64,000 bases of DNA from Pseudomonas citronellolis (GCF_900112375.1 NZ_FOLS01000007.1:159563-223562); one strand, 5' to 3'. Positions 1 through 13,320 are shown, numbered from the stretch's first letter. Translations and numbers: made by a program. Notes: generated from the sequence alone by a model not told the origin.

Positions 1-2
1 GC

Positions 3-3000
3 AGCCTGACCGTCGACATCGGCGTGACGCCGGTCAACGACGCCCCGGTGGCCAGCGGCAGCTACGGCGCCACCCTGGTCGACACCGCGGCCAACGACAG
101 CTTCGCCGACATCAAGGGCCAACTGCGGGCCAGCGACGTCGACGGCGACCAACTGACCTGGAGCGGCAGCGCCAAGGGCGCCTTCGGCCAGCTCACGGTC
201 AATCCTGACGGCAGCTACGTCTACGTGGTCGACGCCGCCGCGGTGAACGCCCTGCCGGCCGGCCAGCATCCGCAGGACAGCTTCACCGTCACCGTCCGCG
301 ACCCGTCCGGGGCCAGCGATACCCGGGTGATCGACATCGACATCCAGGGCGCCAACGACACACCGCAGGCCAGCAACGCCCAGGCCCAGGCCACCGAGGA
401 CGGGCAGCTCACCGGCCAGATCGCCGCCAGCGACCCCGACACCGGCAGCAGCCTGACCTTCAGCGTCGACGGCAAGGCCCCCGCCGGCTTCACCCTGCAG
501 CCCGACGGCAACTGGAGCTTCGACGGCAAGGACCCGGCCTATCAGCACCTGGGCGAAGGCCAGACCCAGGTGATCGTCGTCCCGGTGGTGGTGACCGACG
601 ACCAGGGCGCCAGCAGCTCCAGCACCCTGACCATTACCGTCACCGGCACCAATGACGCGCCGGTCGCCCAGGCGGGCAGCGCGACTACCGCCGAGAACGA
701 TGTGCTGAATGGCCAGGTGCCGGCTGCGAGCGATGTCGACGGCAGCATCGCCGGTTACCAGTTGGCCAGTGGGGTTGGCACAGGTAACGGCACGCTGACC
801 TTCAACAGCGACGGTAGCTATAGCTTCGATCCGGGCCAGGATTTCGACGGTCTGCCGGCTGGCGTCAGCCGCGATGTCACCTTCACCTATCAGGCCAAGG
901 ATGACAGTGGCGCACTGAGCGCTCCGCAGACCATCACCATCACCGTGACCGGCGGCAACGATGCACCGGTGGCCCAGGCTGCCACTGCCGCCGTCAACGA
1001 AGACAGTCAGATCAACGGCCAACTGCAGGCCAGCGACGCCGACCAGGGCGCCCAGCTGCAATTCGGCTCCGACAGCCCCCTCCCCGCCGGCTTCACCCTG
1101 GGTCAGGATGGCAAGTGGAGCTTCGATGCCAGCGATGCCGCCTACCAGCACCTGGCTGCCGGTCAGACGCAGGTTATCAGCATTCCCTACCTGGTCACCG
1201 ACGACCAGGGTGCAGTCGCCGGCAACACCCTGACCATCACGGTTACCGGCACCAATGACGTACCGGTGGCCCAAGCCGCCAGCGCCGCAGCCGACGAAGA
1301 CCAGGTGAGCACCGGTCAACTGACGGCAACAGACGCCGATGACGGTGCGGTCCTGACCTTCGGCGTCGACGGCAACGCACCGGCCGGCTTCACCCTGAAA
1401 GCCGACGGCAGCTGGACGTTCGATGGCAAGGACCCGGCGTACCAGCATCTGGCCAATGGCGAAACCCAGGTCATCAGCATTCCGGTAGTCGTCACTGACG
1501 ACCAGGGAGCCAATACCACCAGCACTCTGACTCTGACCATCACTGGTACCAACGACGCACCGGTGGCCCAGGCGGACAGCGCAACTACTGGCGAGAACGG
1601 CGTCCTGAATGGCCAGGTGCCGGCGGCCAGCGATGTCGACGGAAGCATCGTCGGCTACCAGCTGACCAACGATGTCGGCGCTGGTAACGGCATACTCACC
1701 TTCAACCCCGATGGCAGCTATCGCTTCGATCCGGGCCAGGACTTCGACAGCCTGCCGGCTGGTGTCAGTCGCGATGTCACCTTCACCTACCAGGCCAAGG
1801 ATGACAGCGGCGCCCTGAGCGATCCGCAGACCATCACCATTACCGTCACGGGTAGCAATGACGTTCCGGTAGCCCAGGCCGCCAGTGCCGTCGTCAACGA
1901 AGACAGCCAGATCAATGGCCAACTGCAGGCCAGCGACGCCGACCAGGGCGCGCAGCTGCAGTTCGGCTCCGACAGCCCCCTGCCCGCCGGCTTCACGCTG
2001 GATCAGGACGGCAAGTGGACCTTCGACGCCAGCGATGCTGCCTATCAGCACCTTGCCGAAGGCCAGACGCAGGTCATCAACATTCCCTACCTGGTCACCG
2101 ACGACCAGGGCGCAGTCGCCGGCAACACCCTGACCATCACCCTCACCGGCACCAATGATGCGCCGATAGCGCAGGCATCCAGCGCAGCGGCCGACGAAGA
2201 TCAGGTGAGCACCGGCCAACTGACGGCCACCGACGCCGACGACGGTGCTGTCCTGACCTTCAGCATCGACGGCAACGCACCGGCCGGCTTCACCCTGAAG
2301 ACCGATGGCAGTTGGACCTTCGACGGCAAGGACTCGGCCTACCAGCACCTGGCCGATGGCGAAACCCAGGTCATCAGCGTGCCGGTACTCGTCACCGACG
2401 AGCATGGCGCCACCAGCTCCAGCACCCTGAGCATCACGGTAACCGGCACCAATGATGCGCCCGTGGCCCAGGCGGGCAGCGCGACTACCGCCGAGAACGA
2501 TGTGCTGAATGGCCAGGTGCCGGCTGCGAGCGATGTGGACGGCAGCATCGCCGGTTACCAACTGGCCAATGGTGTCGGTACTGGCAACGGCACGCTGACC
2601 TTCAACAGCGACGGTAGCTATAGCTTCGATCCGGGCCAGGATTTCGACAGTCTACCGGCTGGTGTGAGTCGTGACATCACCTTCACCTACCAGGCCAAGG
2701 ATGACAGTGGCGCACTGAGCGCTCCGCAGACCATCACCATCACCGTGACCGGCAGCAACGATGCGCCGGTGGCCCAGGCCACCAATGCCGCCGTCAACGA
2801 AGACAGTCAGATCAACGGCCAACTGCAGGCCAGCGATGCCGACCAGGGCGCCCAACTGCAATTCGGCTCGGATAGCCCCCTGCCCGCCGGTTTCACCCTG
2901 GGCCAGGATGGCAAGTGGAGCTTCGATGCCAGCGATGCCGCCTACCAGCACCTGGCGGCCGGTCAGACGCAGGTCATCAGCATCCCGGTGGTCGTCACCG

Positions 3001-6000
3001 ATGATCAGGGGGCTACCAGTGGGAGCACCCTGACCATCACCGTCACTGGCACCAATGACGTACCAGTGGCCCAGGCTGCGAGCGCTGCAGTCGATGAAGA
3101 CCAGGTGAGCACCGGGCAACTGACGGCCAGCGACGCCGACGACGGCGCGGTCCTGACCTTCAGCGTCGACGGCAACGTACCGGCCGGCTTCACCTTGAAA
3201 ACCGATGGCAGTTGGTCGTTCGACGGCAAGGACCCGGCGTACCAGCATCTGGCCGATGGCGAGACCCAAGTCATCAGCATTCCGGTGATCGTTACCGACG
3301 AGCATGGCGCCACCGACACCAGCACTCTGACGCTGACCATTACCGGCACCAACGACGCACCGGTGGCCCTGGCTGGCAGCGCGACTACCGCCGAGAACGA
3401 TGTGCGGAATGGCCAGGTTCCGGCTGCGAGCGATGTCGACGGCACCATCGCCGGCTACCAGTTGGCCAGTGGTGTCGGCACTGGTAACGGCACGCTGACC
3501 TTCAACAGCGACGGCAGCTATCGCTTCGATCCGGGCCAGGACTTCGATAGCCTGCCGGCTGGTGTCAGCCGCGACATCACCTTCACCTACCAGGCCCAGG
3601 ATGACAGCGGCGCACTGAGCGCCCCGCAGACCATCACCATCACAGTGACCGGCACCAACGACGCACCGGTCGCTCAGGCTGGCAGCGCGACGACCGAAGA
3701 GAACACCACCCTCAATGGCCAAGTCCCGGCCGCCAGCGATGTCGACGGCACCATTACCGGCTACCAGCTGGCCACCGATGTCGGCACCGGCAACGGCACG
3801 CTGACCTTCAACCCCAATGGCAGCTATACCTTCGATCCGGGTCAGGACTTCGACAGTCTGCCGGCTGGTGTCAGTCGTGACATCACCTTCACCTACCAGG
3901 CCCAGGACGACAGCGGCGCACTGAGCGATCCGCAGACCATCACTATCACCGTGACCGGCACCAACGATGCTCCGGTAGCTCAGGCGGCCACTGCAGCGGT
4001 CAACGAAGACAGCCAGATCAATGGCCAGTTGCAGGCCAGCGACGCCGACCAAGGGGCGCAGCTGCAGTTCGGTTCCGACAATCCTCTGCCCGCCGGCTTC
4101 ACCCTGGGCCAGGATGGCAAGTGGAGCTTCGATGCCGGTGACGCTGCCTACCAGCACCTGGCTGCCGGCCAGACGCAGGTCATCAGCATCCCGGTGGTCG
4201 TCACCGATGACCAAGGCGCTACCAGTGGCAGCACCCTGACTATTACCGTCACTGGCACCAATGACGCGCCGGTCGCTCAGGCCGCCATTGCGGCTGTCAA
4301 CGAGGACAGCCAGATCAATGGCCAGTTGCAGGCCACCGATGCAGACCAAGGCGCTCAACTGCAGTTCAGCTCGGACAGCCCCTTGCCCGCTGGCTTCACG
4401 CTGGATCAGGACGGCAAATGGACCTTCGACGCCAGCAATGCCGCCTACCAGCACCTGGCTGCCGGTCAGACGCAGATCATCAGCATTCCGGTAGTCGTTA
4501 CCGATGACCAGGGCGCAACCGACACCAGCACTCTGACCATTACCGTCACCGGCACCAATGACATCCCCATCGCTCAGGCTGCCAGCGCAGCGGTGGACGA
4601 AGACCAGGTGAGCACCGGCCAGTTGGTGGCCACAGACGCCGATGACGGCGCGGTCCTGACCTTCAGCATCGACGGCAATGCACCGGCCGGTTTCACCCTG
4701 AAGACCGATGGCAGCTGGACCTTCGACGGCAAGGACTCGGCCTACCAGCATCTGGCGGATGGTGAGACGCAGGTCATCAGCATCCCGGTCATCGTCACCG
4801 ATGAGCAGGGAGCTACCAGCTCCAGCACCCTGACCATCACGATCACCGGCACCAACGATGCACCAGTCGCTCAGGCTGGTAGCGCCACGACCGAAGAGAA
4901 CACCGTTCTCAACGGCCAAGTCCCGGCCGCCAGCGACGTTGACGGCACCATCGCCGGCTACCAACTGACGACTGATGTCGGCACCGGTAACGGTACGCTG
5001 ATCTTCAACCCCAATGGCGGCTATACCTTCGATCCGGGTCACGACTTCGACAGCCTACCGGCCGGTGTCAGCCGCGACGTCACCTTCACCTATCAGGCCA
5101 AAGATGACAGCGGCGCCCTGAGCGATCCGCAGACCATCACTATTACCGTCACGGGTAGCAATGACGCTCCGGTGGCCCAGGCTGGCAGCGCGACGACCGA
5201 AGAGAACACCACCCTCAATGGCCAAGTCCCGGCCGCCAGCGACGTCGACGGCACCATTACCGGCTACCAGCTGGCCACCGATGTCGGCACCGGCAACGGC
5301 ACGCTGACCTTCAACTCCAATGGCGGCTATACCTTCGATCCGGGCCACGACTTCGATAGCCTGGCCGTCGGTGTCAGCCGCGACGTCACCTTCACCTACC
5401 AGGCCAAGGACGACAGCGGCGCACTGAGCGCTCCGCAGACCATCACCATCACGGTTACCGGCACCAACGACGCTCCGGTCGCTCAGGCTGGCAGCGCTGC
5501 GACTGAAGAGAACACCGTTCTCAATGGCCAAGTCCCGGCCGCCAGCGATGTCGACGGCACCATTGCCGGTTACCAGCTGACTACCGATGTCGGCACCGGC
5601 AACGGCACGCTGACCTTCAACTCCAATGGCGGCTATAGCTTCGATCCAGGCCACGACTTCGACAGCCTGCCGGCCGGTGTCAGCCGCGACGTCACCTTCA
5701 CCTACCAGGCCAAGGATGACAGCGGCGCACTAAGCGCTCCGCAAACCATCACCATCACGGTTACCGGCACCAACGACGCACCGATTGCCCAGGCTGGCAG
5801 CGCTGCGACTGAAGAAAACACCATCCTCAATGGCCAAGTCCCGGCGGCCAGCGATGTCGATGGCACCATTGCCAGCTACCAGCTGACTACCGATGTCGGC
5901 ACCGGCAACGGCACGCTGACCTTCAACTCCAATGGCGGCTATAGCTTCGATCCAGGCCACGACTTCGACAGCCTGCCGGCCGGTGTCAGCCGCGACGTCA

Positions 6001-9000
6001 CCTTCACCTACCAGGCCAAGGACGACAGCGGCGCGCTGAGCGCCCCGCAGGCCATCACCATTACCGTCACCGGCACCAATGACGCGCCGGTAGCTCAGGC
6101 GGCCACTGCGGCGGTCAACGAGGACAGCCAGATCAACGGCCAGTTGCAGGCCACCGATGCCGACCAGGGCGCCCAACTGCAGTTCGGCTCGGACAGCCCG
6201 CTTCCCGCCGGCTTCACCCTGGATCAGGACGGCAAATGGACCTTCGACGCCAGCAATCCCGCCTACCAGCACCTGGCTGAGGGACAAACCCAGGTCATCA
6301 GCATTCCGGTGGTCGTCACCGATGACCAGGGCGCTACCAGTGGCAGCACCCTGACCATCACCGTTACCGGCACCAACGATGCCCCTGTCGTCCAAGCTGC
6401 CAGCGCCGCAGCCGACGAAGACCAGGTAAGCACCGGCCAACTGACGGCCACCGACGCCGATGACGGCGCGGTCCTGACCTTCAGCATCGACGGCAATGCG
6501 CCCGCAGGTTTCATCCTGCAATCCGATGGCAGCTGGACCTTCGATGGCAAGGACCCGGCCTACCAGCACCTGGCCAATGACGAAACCCAGGTCATCAGCA
6601 TCCCGGTGATCGTCACCGACGATCAGGGCGCCACCAGCTCCAGCACCCTGACGCTGACCATTACCGGCACCAACGACGCACCGGTCGCTCAAGCCGGTAG
6701 CGCGACTACCGGTGAAAACACCGTACTCAACGGCCAGGTCCCGGCCGCGAGCGATGTCGACGGCACCATCGCCGGCTATCAACTGACAACCGATGTCGGC
6801 ACCGGCAATGGCACGCTGACCTTCAACCCCAATGGCGGCTATAGCTTCGATCCGGGGCAGGACTTCGACAGTCTGCCGGCCGGCGTCAGCCGCGACGTCA
6901 CCTTCACCTACCAGGCCAAGGATGACAGCGGCGCGCTGAGCGCTCCGCAGACCATCACCATCACAGTGACCGGCACCAACGACGCACCGGTCGCTCAGGC
7001 CGGCAGTGCGACTACTGGTGAAAACACCGTGCTCAACGGTCAGGTCCCGGTCGCCAGCGACGTCGACGGCACAATCACGGGCTACCAACTGGCCAGTGAT
7101 GTCGGTACCGGCAACGGCACGCTGACCTTCCACGGAGATGGCAGCTATACCTTCGATCCGGGCCAGGACTTCGACAGCCTGCCGGCCGGTGTCAGCCGCG
7201 ACGTCACCTTCACCTATCAGGCCAAGGATGACAGCGGTGCGCTGAGCGATCCGCAAACCATCACCATCACGGTTACCGGCACCAACGACGCCGCCATCAT
7301 CACCGGCGCCCAGGTCAGCATCAACGAGACCAACGCCCCGATCAGCACCGGCGGCCAACTGACCGTCACCGACGTCGACAGCCCGGCCACCTTCATCGAG
7401 CAGACCAACGTCGCCGGCCAGTACGGCCACTTCAACCTGGCTGCCGACGGCACCTGGAGCTACACCGCCGATTCGGCCTACAACCAGCTGAGCGTCGGCC
7501 AATCGCTGACCGACACCTTCACCGTGACGAGCGCCGACGGCACCACCTCCAGCGTCAGCGTGACTATCGATGGCACCAACGACGCCGCCGTCATCACCGG
7601 CGCCCAGGCCAGCATCAACGAGACCAACGACCCGATCACCACCGGCGGCCAACTCACCATCACCGACGTCGACAGCCCGGCCACCTTCGTCGAGCAAACC
7701 AACGTCGCCGGCCAGTACGGCCACTTCACTCTGGCTGCCGACGGCACCTGGAGCTACACCGCCGACTCCGCCTACAACGAGCTCAAGCTGAACGAAACCC
7801 TGACCGACACCTTCACCGTGCAGAGCGCCGACGGCACGCAGTCCAGCGTCACCGTCAACATCGTCGGCAGTAACGACGCACCGGTGGCCCAGGCCGCCAG
7901 CGCCAGCGCCGTGGAGGGCGGCAGCCCGCAGCCGGGCGTCGTCGCCGGCGCCACCGATGGTTCGGCGCTGACGCTGACCATCACCACCACCCAGCCGGGC
8001 GAAGCCATCAGCTTCAACTGGACGTTCAGCACCCAGGACTACGCGCCCTTCAACGACTTCGCCTTCGTGCAGGTCAACGGCCAGGTCGTCACCCTGCTGA
8101 GCAGCGTCGCCGCGGTGGGCGACTACGGCACCTCGGGCCCACAGACCTTCAGCCACACCTTCGACCAGCCGGGCACCTACACCCTGGTGATCGGCGTGGC
8201 GGACAGCGGCGACAGCTCCGTCGACTCCACCCTGGTGCTGAGCAACCTGCCGCCGCAAGCCAGCGTCGTCGGCTCGGTCGGCCAGGCGGTACAAGGCGGC
8301 ACGGGTTGGACCCTCACCAGCAACGGCGCGAACAACCAGGCCCTGGTCGACCAGCTCAAGCCGGTCAGCGAGATCACCGGCCAGCTGCAGGCCAGCGACG
8401 TCGACCATGGCGCCCAGCTGAGCTACTCCGTCGACGGCACCGCTCCGGCCGGCTTCACCCTGCGCAGCGACGGCAGCTGGGTCTTCGATGCCAAGGACCC
8501 GGCCTACGACAGCCTGGCCGCGAACCAGGTGAAGGTGCTGCAGATCGGCTTCACGGTGACCGATGAACACGGCGCCACCGGCAGCAGCACCCTGACCCTG
8601 ACCATCACCGGCACCAACGATGCCCCGGTGGCCAACGCCGACCAGGCACAGACGCCGATCAACGTGGCGCTGCCGAGCATCGACGTGCTCGGCAACGACA
8701 GCGACGTCGACGGCGATACGCTCAGCGTCACCAAGGCCGTGCTCGCCGACCCCAGCCAGGGCAGCATCAGCATCAACCCCGACGGCACCCTGAACTTCGT
8801 GCCCGCCGAGAACGTCAGCGGCAGCGTGGTGATCCACTACGAGATCAGCGACAGCCATGGCGCCAGCGCCAGCAGCAGCCTGACCGTGCAGGTGGGCGGC
8901 AACACCCCGCCGCAGGGCGCCGATGGCAGCGCCAGCCTGGACGAGGACAGCAGCCACAGCTTCAGCGCCGCCGACTTCGCCTTCAACGACGCCGATGCCG

Positions 9001-12000
9001 GCCAGCACCTGCAGGCCGTGCGCATCGACAGCCTGCCGGGCGCCGGCAGCCTGACCTTCGACGGCGTCGCCGTCGTCCCGGGCCAGGTGATCGCCGCCGC
9101 CGACCTCGGCAAGCTGACATTCACCCCCGACGCCAACGACAGTGGCGCCCCCTACGCCAGCTTCGGCTTCAGCGTGCAGGACAGCGCCGGCGCCTTCGAC
9201 AGCGCTTCGCACACATTCACCCTGGACGTCACCCCGGTGGACGATCCCTCGGTGCTGCTCCCGAACGTCGCGAGCATGGACGAGGACGACGGCAGCGTGA
9301 CCGGCAACGTGCTGGACAACGACAGCGACGTGGACAACACGCTGAGCGTAAGCAGCTACAGCGTCGCCGGCTTCAGCGGCAACATCGCCGCCGGCACAGG
9401 CACCACCATCGTCGGCGTCGGCAGCATCGTGATCAAGGCGGACGGCAGCTACAGCTTCACCCCGGACGCCAACTACCACGGCGCCGTGCCGCAGATCACC
9501 TACACCACCAACACCGGCGCCAGCTCGACGCTGGACATCACCGTGAACTCGGTGAACGACCTGCCGGTGGCCGAGAACGCCAACAAGTCCACCCTGGAAG
9601 ACACGCCGGTTTCCGGCCAGGTCGTCGCCAGCGACGTCGATGGCGATGCCCTTACCTACACCCTGAAGCCGAGTAGCGGACCGGCAAACGGCACCCTGGT
9701 ATTGGATGCCGCAACGGGCCACTACACTTACACGCCGAATCCGAACTACAACGGCCCGGACAGCTTCACCGTGGTGATCGACGACGGCCACAACGGCACC
9801 GCCGAGTCCACCGTCACCCTCACCGTCACGGCAGTGAACGATGTCCCGGTGACCTCCGACGACAGCAAGACCACCGCCGAGGACACCTCGGTCTCCGGCC
9901 AGGTCGTGGCCAGCGATGTCGATGGCGATGCCCTCACCTACACCCTGAAGTCGGGCGACGAACCGAAGCACGGCACCCTGGTGCTGGACGCCGCAACCGG
10001 TCACTACACCTACACCCCGAACCCGAACTACAACGGCAGCGACAGCTTCACCGTAGTGATCGACGACGGCCACAACGGCACCGCCGAGTCCACCGTCACC
10101 CTCACCGTCACCCCGGTCAACGATGCCCCCGTGGCCGCCAACGACAGCAAGACCACCGGCGAAAACAGCGTGCTCAGCGACCAGGTGCCGGCTGCCAGCG
10201 ACATCGACAGCCCGGTCAACCCCAATGGCTACGCCCTGGTCAGCGGCCCGGGTGCCGGTAACGGCCTCCTGACCTTCAACGCCAACGGCAGCTACGTATT
10301 CAACCCGGGCAACGACTTCGACAGCCTGGCCCCGGGCGAAAGCCGCCAGGTCAGCTTCACCTACACTGCCAAGGACAGTGAAGGCGCCACCAGCGCCCCG
10401 GCCACCGTGACCATCACCGTGACCGGCGCCAACGACGCGCCCACCGGCAGCGACGGCACCATCACCCTGGATGAAGACAGCAGCCGCAGCTTCAGCGCCG
10501 TCGACTTCGGCTTCAACGACGTCGACCACAACGACGCCCTCAGCGCGGTGCGCATCGACAGCCTGCCCGGCGCCGGCAGCCTGACCTTCGACGGCGTCGC
10601 CGTCACCCAGGGCCAGGTGATCGCCGCGGCCGACCTGGGCAAGCTGGCGTTCACCCCGGCGGCCAACGCCAACGGCAACAACTACGCCAGCTTCACCTTC
10701 TCGGTGAAGGACAGCAACGGCGCCTTCGACAGCACGCCGAACAAGCTCACCGTCAACGTCACCCCGGTCAACGACAACCCCGTGGCGGTCAACGACCACT
10801 ACCTGGTCGGCGGCCTGCAGGGCAACTACTGGGGCTACCGCGAGGGCACCGACGGCAACAACCTGACCAGCCTGAGCATGATCAGCGCCTTCATTGCCAA
10901 GACCGCGCCCAGCGCCACCTTCACCGCCACCGCGCTGGACTACGGCAACGGCGTGAGCACCGACCTGGGCGGCGACAAGCAGCTGCAGAAGTTCCTCGGC
11001 AGCGACGCCGTCTCGCTGAGCACCGACCCGGCCAATACCTCCGACGCCATCGTCCAGCTCACCGGGCTGGTCAACCTCGCCGCCGGCAACTACACGTTCA
11101 GGGTGACGGCGGACGACGGCTTCAGCATCCGCATCGACGGCGTGGAAGTGTTCAAGTACGACGCCAACCAGAGCCCGACGGCCCGCGTCTCGGATAGCTT
11201 CAACATCGCCCAGGGCGGCAACCACCAGATCGAGATCCTCTACTGGGACCAGGGCGGCAACGCCCAGCTGAAAGTCGAGCTGGCCCCCGTCGGCGGCAGC
11301 TACAGCGTGCTCGGCGGCAGCAGCCTGAGCCACCCCCTGGCCGAACTGGTGACCAACGAAGACACCGCCCTGACCATCGCCGCCAATACCCTGCTGGGCA
11401 ACGATAGCGACGTCGACGGCGACAGCCTGTCCATCCTCAGCGTGCAGGGCGCGGTCAACGGCACGGTGAAACTGGAGAACGGCAACGTCGTCTTCACCCC
11501 GGCCAAGGACGTCAACGGCACCGGCAGCTTCACCTACACCGTCAGCGACGGCCACGGCGGCACCTCCACCGCCACCGTGACCATCGGTATCAACGCGGTG
11601 AACGATGCGCCGGTGGCCAAGCCCGACAGCGCCTCGACCCAGGAAGACAAGCCCGTCACCCTCAACGTGCTGGCCAACGACAGCGACGTCGACGGCGACG
11701 CCCTGAGCGTCACCAGCGCCTCCGCCAGCAACGGCAGCGTGACGGTCAACGCCGACGGCACCCTGACCTACACGCCCAAGGCCAACTTCAGCGGCAGCGA
11801 CAGCATCACCTACACCATCAGCGATGGCCACGGCGGCACCGCCAGCTCCACGGTGGCGGTCAGCGTCACGCCGGTGGCCGACGTGCCGCTGCTCAACAGC
11901 GGTAGCATCTTCGCGCTCAACCCCGGCGCCACCAGCATCAGCACCACCCAGGGAATCACCCAGGCCAACCTGGAAACCGAGACCGGCCTGAGTTCCGGGG

Positions 12001-13256
12001 CGCTGGACGGCATCAACCCGCCGAGCGGCGCCCTCACCCATAACGCTAACGTCAACGTCGTCGACGGCTCGCTGACCAGCTCGGACTACACGCTCAAGGC
12101 CGGCACCCAGGTCAACTTCGCCTGGAACTTCACCAACGGCGAAAACTCCAGCAGCGAGATCAGCAATGGCTTCAACGACATAGTCGCGCTGGTGGTCACC
12201 GGTCCCGACGGCACCCGCACACTGATCCAGGTGACCTCCTCCGAGCAGCGTGGCGCCAGCGTCAACGGCAGTGGCGTACAGAGCTACACCGCCAGCAGCA
12301 GCGGCAACTACCACTTCGACTGGCTGGTGCTCAACGGCGGCGACGCCGACAAGGACTCCAGCCTGAGCCTGGGCGCGCCGACCTTCACCCTGGGCGGCAA
12401 GACCTACGGTGCGCCGATCAACGTCGGCATCAACGCGGCCCTGAGCGATACCGACGGCTCGGAAAGCCTCTCAGTGAAGATCACCGGCGTGCCCAACGAC
12501 GCCACCTTCACCAGCGGCACCCACAACGCCGACGGCAGCTGGAGCTTCACCCAGGCGCAGCTGCACGACCTGCAACTGCTGCCGGCCAGCGGCTACAACG
12601 GCACCCTGACACTGGGCGTCACCGCCATCGCCACCGAGTCCGACGGCAGCACGGCCAGCGCCACGCAAACGCTGAGCGTCACGGTGGCCTCGACCACCAC
12701 CAACTCGTTCTCCGGCACCACCGGCAACGACCTGATGCACGGCTATGGCAGCACCGACACCCTCAACGGCGGCGACGGCCACGACATCCTCTACGGTGGC
12801 GCGGGCAACAGCATCCTCAATGGCGGCGATGGCAACGATACCCTGTACGGCGGCCTGGGCAACGACACCCTCGACGGAGGCAAAGGCAACGACCTGCTGA
12901 TCGGCGGCAAGGGCAACGACACCCTGACCGGCGGCGATGGCGCCGACACCTTCATCTGGCGCGCAGGCGACACCGGCAACGACACCATCACCGACTTCAA
13001 GCCCGGCGACGGCGACCGCATCGACCTGGTGGACCTGCTGCCGGATGCCGCGCACAACGACATCCTCAGCTACCTGAAGGTGGACACCGCGACCTCGACC
13101 CTGCAGATCAGCACCACCGGCCAGGTGAACAGCTCGACCGACGTGACCATCAAGCTCACCGGCGTCGACCTCAAGACCTACGGCGCGACCTCGGCGGACA
13201 TCGTCAAGTCGCTGGTGGCAGGCGCCGACCCGCTGGTGAAGACCGAGCACCACTGA
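3..13256 (+). CDS. Giant RTX adhesin (LapA/Bap-like), 5' end outside window
   Basis: The frame is open from the left edge, so the N-terminus is missing; the first in-window GTG (24) lies inside a repeat and is not a real start. About 4,418 codons are visible. In order: a partial VCBS-like domain; a diverged C-type repeat (about 364-660); 22 tandem repeats of about 100 aa (661-7293); two 98-aa VCBS repeats (7287-7874); a C-type repeat split by an inserted domain (7.87-8.6 kb); cadherin/tandem-95-like domains with NDxPVA linkers; a PA14-like domain (about 10.80-11.30 kb); RTX nonapeptides (12.71-12.96 kb); and a type I secretion C-terminal target ending KTEHH. This is the architecture of cell-surface, c-di-GMP-controlled biofilm adhesins. 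The nearby lapG and lapD support LapG-controlled retention, but the N-terminal cleavage site cannot be seen. No ABC exporter for it lies in the window. Family call is secure; the specific ligand is unknown. Confidence 0.93.
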   Translation, partial: SLTVDIGVTPVNDAPVASGSYGATLVDTAANDSFADIKGQLRASDVDGDQLTWSGSAKGAFGQLTVNPDGSYVYVVDAAAVNALPAGQHPQDSFTVTVRDPSGASDTRVIDIDIQGANDTPQASNAQAQATEDGQLTGQIAASDPDTGSSLTFSVDGKAPAGFTLQPDGNWSFDGKDPAYQHLGEGQTQVIVVPVVVTDDQGASSSSTLTITVTGTNDAPVAQAGSATTAENDVLNGQVPAASDVDGSIAGYQLASGVGTGNGTLTFNSDGSYSFDPGQDFDGLPAGVSRDVTFTYQAKDDSGALSAPQTITITVTGGNDAPVAQAATAAVNEDSQINGQLQASDADQGAQLQFGSDSPLPAGFTLGQDGKWSFDASDAAYQHLAAGQTQVISIPYLVTDDQGAVAGNTLTITVTGTNDVPVAQAASAAADEDQVSTGQLTATDADDGAVLTFGVDGNAPAGFTLKADGSWTFDGKDPAYQHLANGETQVISIPVVVTDDQGANTTSTLTLTITGTNDAPVAQADSATTGENGVLNGQVPAASDVDGSIVGYQLTNDVGAGNGILTFNPDGSYRFDPGQDFDSLPAGVSRDVTFTYQAKDDSGALSDPQTITITVTGSNDVPVAQAASAVVNEDSQINGQLQASDADQGAQLQFGSDSPLPAGFTLDQDGKWTFDASDAAYQHLAEGQTQVINIPYLVTDDQGAVAGNTLTITLTGTNDAPIAQASSAAADEDQVSTGQLTATDADDGAVLTFSIDGNAPAGFTLKTDGSWTFDGKDSAYQHLADGETQVISVPVLVTDEHGATSSSTLSITVTGTNDAPVAQAGSATTAENDVLNGQVPAASDVDGSIAGYQLANGVGTGNGTLTFNSDGSYSFDPGQDFDSLPAGVSRDITFTYQAKDDSGALSAPQTITITVTGSNDAPVAQATNAAVNEDSQINGQLQASDADQGAQLQFGSDSPLPAGFTLGQDGKWSFDASDAAYQHLAAGQTQVISIPVVVTDDQGATSGSTLTITVTGTNDVPVAQAASAAVDEDQVSTGQLTASDADDGAVLTFSVDGNVPAGFTLKTDGSWSFDGKDPAYQHLADGETQVISIPVIVTDEHGATDTSTLTLTITGTNDAPVALAGSATTAENDVRNGQVPAASDVDGTIAGYQLASGVGTGNGTLTFNSDGSYRFDPGQDFDSLPAGVSRDITFTYQAQDDSGALSAPQTITITVTGTNDAPVAQAGSATTEENTTLNGQVPAASDVDGTITGYQLATDVGTGNGTLTFNPNGSYTFDPGQDFDSLPAGVSRDITFTYQAQDDSGALSDPQTITITVTGTNDAPVAQAATAAVNEDSQINGQLQASDADQGAQLQFGSDNPLPAGFTLGQDGKWSFDAGDAAYQHLAAGQTQVISIPVVVTDDQGATSGSTLTITVTGTNDAPVAQAAIAAVNEDSQINGQLQATDADQGAQLQFSSDSPLPAGFTLDQDGKWTFDASNAAYQHLAAGQTQIISIPVVVTDDQGATDTSTLTITVTGTNDIPIAQAASAAVDEDQVSTGQLVATDADDGAVLTFSIDGNAPAGFTLKTDGSWTFDGKDSAYQHLADGETQVISIPVIVTDEQGATSSSTLTITITGTNDAPVAQAGSATTEENTVLNGQVPAASDVDGTIAGYQLTTDVGTGNGTLIFNPNGGYTFDPGHDFDSLPAGVSRDVTFTYQAKDDSGALSDPQTITITVTGSNDAPVAQAGSATTEENTTLNGQVPAASDVDGTITGYQLATDVGTGNGTLTFNSNGGYTFDPGHDFDSLAVGVSRDVTFTYQAKDDSGALSAPQTITITVTGTNDAPVAQAGSAATEENTVLNGQVPAASDVDGTIAGYQLTTDVGTGNGTLTFNSNGGYSFDPGHDFDSLPAGVSRDVTFTYQAKDDSGALSAPQTITITVTGTNDAPIAQAGSAATEENTILNGQVPAASDVDGTIASYQLTTDVGTGNGTLTFNSNGGYSFDPGHDFDSLPAGVSRDVTFTYQAKDDSGALSAPQAITITVTGTNDAPVAQAATAAVNEDSQINGQLQATDADQGAQLQFGSDSPLPAGFTLDQDGKWTFDASNPAYQHLAEGQTQVISIPVVVTDDQGATSGSTLTITVTGTNDAPVVQAASAAADEDQVSTGQLTATDADDGAVLTFSIDGNAPAGFILQSDGSWTFDGKDPAYQHLANDETQVISIPVIVTDDQGATSSSTLTLTITGTNDAPVAQAGSATTGENTVLNGQVPAASDVDGTIAGYQLTTDVGTGNGTLTFNPNGGYSFDPGQDFDSLPAGVSRDVTFTYQAKDDSGALSAPQTITITVTGTNDAPVAQAGSATTGENTVLNGQVPVASDVDGTITGYQLASDVGTGNGTLTFHGDGSYTFDPGQDFDSLPAGVSRDVTFTYQAKDDSGALSDPQTITITVTGTNDAAIITGAQVSINETNAPISTGGQLTVTDVDSPATFIEQTNVAGQYGHFNLAADGTWSYTADSAYNQLSVGQSLTDTFTVTSADGTTSSVSVTIDGTNDAAVITGAQASINETNDPITTGGQLTITDVDSPATFVEQTNVAGQYGHFTLAADGTWSYTADSAYNELKLNETLTDTFTVQSADGTQSSVTVNIVGSNDAPVAQAASASAVEGGSPQPGVVAGATDGSALTLTITTTQPGEAISFNWTFSTQDYAPFNDFAFVQVNGQVVTLLSSVAAVGDYGTSGPQTFSHTFDQPGTYTLVIGVADSGDSSVDSTLVLSNLPPQASVVGSVGQAVQGGTGWTLTSNGANNQALVDQLKPVSEITGQLQASDVDHGAQLSYSVDGTAPAGFTLRSDGSWVFDAKDPAYDSLAANQVKVLQIGFTVTDEHGATGSSTLTLTITGTNDAPVANADQAQTPINVALPSIDVLGNDSDVDGDTLSVTKAVLADPSQGSISINPDGTLNFVPAENVSGSVVIHYEISDSHGASASSSLTVQVGGNTPPQGADGSASLDEDSSHSFSAADFAFNDADAGQHLQAVRIDSLPGAGSLTFDGVAVVPGQVIAAADLGKLTFTPDANDSGAPYASFGFSVQDSAGAFDSASHTFTLDVTPVDDPSVLLPNVASMDEDDGSVTGNVLDNDSDVDNTLSVSSYSVAGFSGNIAAGTGTTIVGVGSIVIKADGSYSFTPDANYHGAVPQITYTTNTGASSTLDITVNSVNDLPVAENANKSTLEDTPVSGQVVASDVDGDALTYTLKPSSGPANGTLVLDAATGHYTYTPNPNYNGPDSFTVVIDDGHNGTAESTVTLTVTAVNDVPVTSDDSKTTAEDTSVSGQVVASDVDGDALTYTLKSGDEPKHGTLVLDAATGHYTYTPNPNYNGSDSFTVVIDDGHNGTAESTVTLTVTPVNDAPVAANDSKTTGENSVLSDQVPAASDIDSPVNPNGYALVSGPGAGNGLLTFNANGSYVFNPGNDFDSLAPGESRQVSFTYTAKDSEGATSAPATVTITVTGANDAPTGSDGTITLDEDSSRSFSAVDFGFNDVDHNDALSAVRIDSLPGAGSLTFDGVAVTQGQVIAAADLGKLAFTPAANANGNNYASFTFSVKDSNGAFDSTPNKLTVNVTPVNDNPVAVNDHYLVGGLQGNYWGYREGTDGNNLTSLSMISAFIAKTAPSATFTATALDYGNGVSTDLGGDKQLQKFLGSDAVSLSTDPANTSDAIVQLTGLVNLAAGNYTFRVTADDGFSIRIDGVEVFKYDANQSPTARVSDSFNIAQGGNHQIEILYWDQGGNAQLKVELAPVGGSYSVLGGSSLSHPLAELVTNEDTALTIAANTLLGNDSDVDGDSLSILSVQGAVNGTVKLENGNVVFTPAKDVNGTGSFTYTVSDGHGGTSTATVTIGINAVNDAPVAKPDSASTQEDKPVTLNVLANDSDVDGDALSVTSASASNGSVTVNADGTLTYTPKANFSGSDSITYTISDGHGGTASSTVAVSVTPVADVPLLNSGSIFALNPGATSISTTQGITQANLETETGLSSGALDGINPPSGALTHNANVNVVDGSLTSSDYTLKAGTQVNFAWNFTNGENSSSEISNGFNDIVALVVTGPDGTRTLIQVTSSEQRGASVNGSGVQSYTASSSGNYHFDWLVLNGGDADKDSSLSLGAPTFTLGGKTYGAPINVGINAALSDTDGSESLSVKITGVPNDATFTSGTHNADGSWSFTQAQLHDLQLLPASGYNGTLTLGVTAIATESDGSTASATQTLSVTVASTTTNSFSGTTGNDLMHGYGSTDTLNGGDGHDILYGGAGNSILNGGDGNDTLYGGLGNDTLDGGKGNDLLIGGKGNDTLTGGDGADTFIWRAGDTGNDTITDFKPGDGDRIDLVDLLPDAAHNDILSYLKVDTATSTLQISTTGQVNSSTDVTIKLTGVDLKTYGATSADIVKSLVAGADPLVKTEHH
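661..7293 (+). repeat. Tandem array of 22 adhesin repeats, three types (A, B, C)
   Basis: In-frame repeats of three related types. Type A is 306 bp (motif [13 protein letters not shown]), type B 297 bp ([20 protein letters not shown]) and type C 297 bp ([10 protein letters not shown]). Boundaries at the NDAPVAQ linker give the order ABC ABC ABC AABBC AAAABC AA, i.e. 11 A, 6 B and 5 C. The lengths sum exactly to 6,633 bp. Starts are A 661, 1561, 2461, 3361, 3667, 4864, 5170, 5476, 5782, 6682, 6988; B 967, 1867, 2767, 3973, 4270, 6088; C 1264, 2164, 3064, 4567, 6385. Several copies are nearly identical at the DNA level, for example the first and third A, and the A copies at 5476 and 5782. Confidence 0.93.
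7287..7874 (+). repeat. Two 294-bp VCBS repeats in the RTX adhesin
   Basis: Two adjacent 98-aa units begin [16 protein letters not shown] and [16 protein letters not shown], 294 bp apart. They share [19 protein letters not shown] and LTDTFTV blocks. This is a classic VCBS repeat, distinct from the A/B/C types just upstream. Confidence 0.88.
10800..11302 (+). other. PA14-like domain within the RTX adhesin
   Basis: About 165 residues without the NDAPVA linker pattern. They begin near [16 protein letters not shown] and include [21 protein letters not shown] and [18 protein letters not shown]. The DDGFxIxIDG and YxxxGGxAxLxVxL signatures are those of PA14 beta-barrel domains, which in other surface proteins often bind glycans. 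Glycan binding here is inference. Confidence 0.75.
12706..12960 (+). other. RTX calcium-binding repeats of the adhesin
   Basis: Glycine/aspartate-rich nonapeptides of the GGxGxDxLx type occur in a row: [54 protein letters not shown]. They are followed by GADTFIW and a roughly 95-residue C-terminal tail. In type I secreted RTX proteins these bind calcium outside the cell and precede the uncleaved export signal. Confidence 0.92.
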
Positions 13257-13261
13257 GCCCG

Positions 13262-13291
13262 CCTGGCGGCGCCCCACGGGGCGTCGCCAGG
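13262..13291 (+). terminator. Hairpin after the RTX adhesin (terminator or attenuator-like)
   Basis: Starting 6 bases after the adhesin stop is a long GC-rich inverted repeat. Arms CCTGGCGGCGCCCC and GGGGCGTCGCCAGG are separated by a 2-base loop and contain one G-T mismatch. No T-tract follows, so it may protect the mRNA end or limit read-through into the next small gene rather than act as a standard intrinsic terminator. Confidence 0.5.
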
Positions 13292-13320
13292 TATCCCGAA
13301 CACCTGATGGAGACGAGGCG

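Noticed and set aside
661..7293. CRISPR array or satellite DNA
   Set aside because: The repeats are 297-306 bp, keep one reading frame and encode folded-domain motifs, with no short repeat-spacer pattern.
5730..12314. 2,194-codon antisense open frame across the RTX adhesin, and a 796-codon one at 2652-5042
   Set aside because: Both lie codon-on-codon opposite repeat-bearing coding sequence and encode low-complexity Val/Gly/Ala/Asp sequence with no domain. They exist because the sense frame avoids TTA, CTA and TCA.
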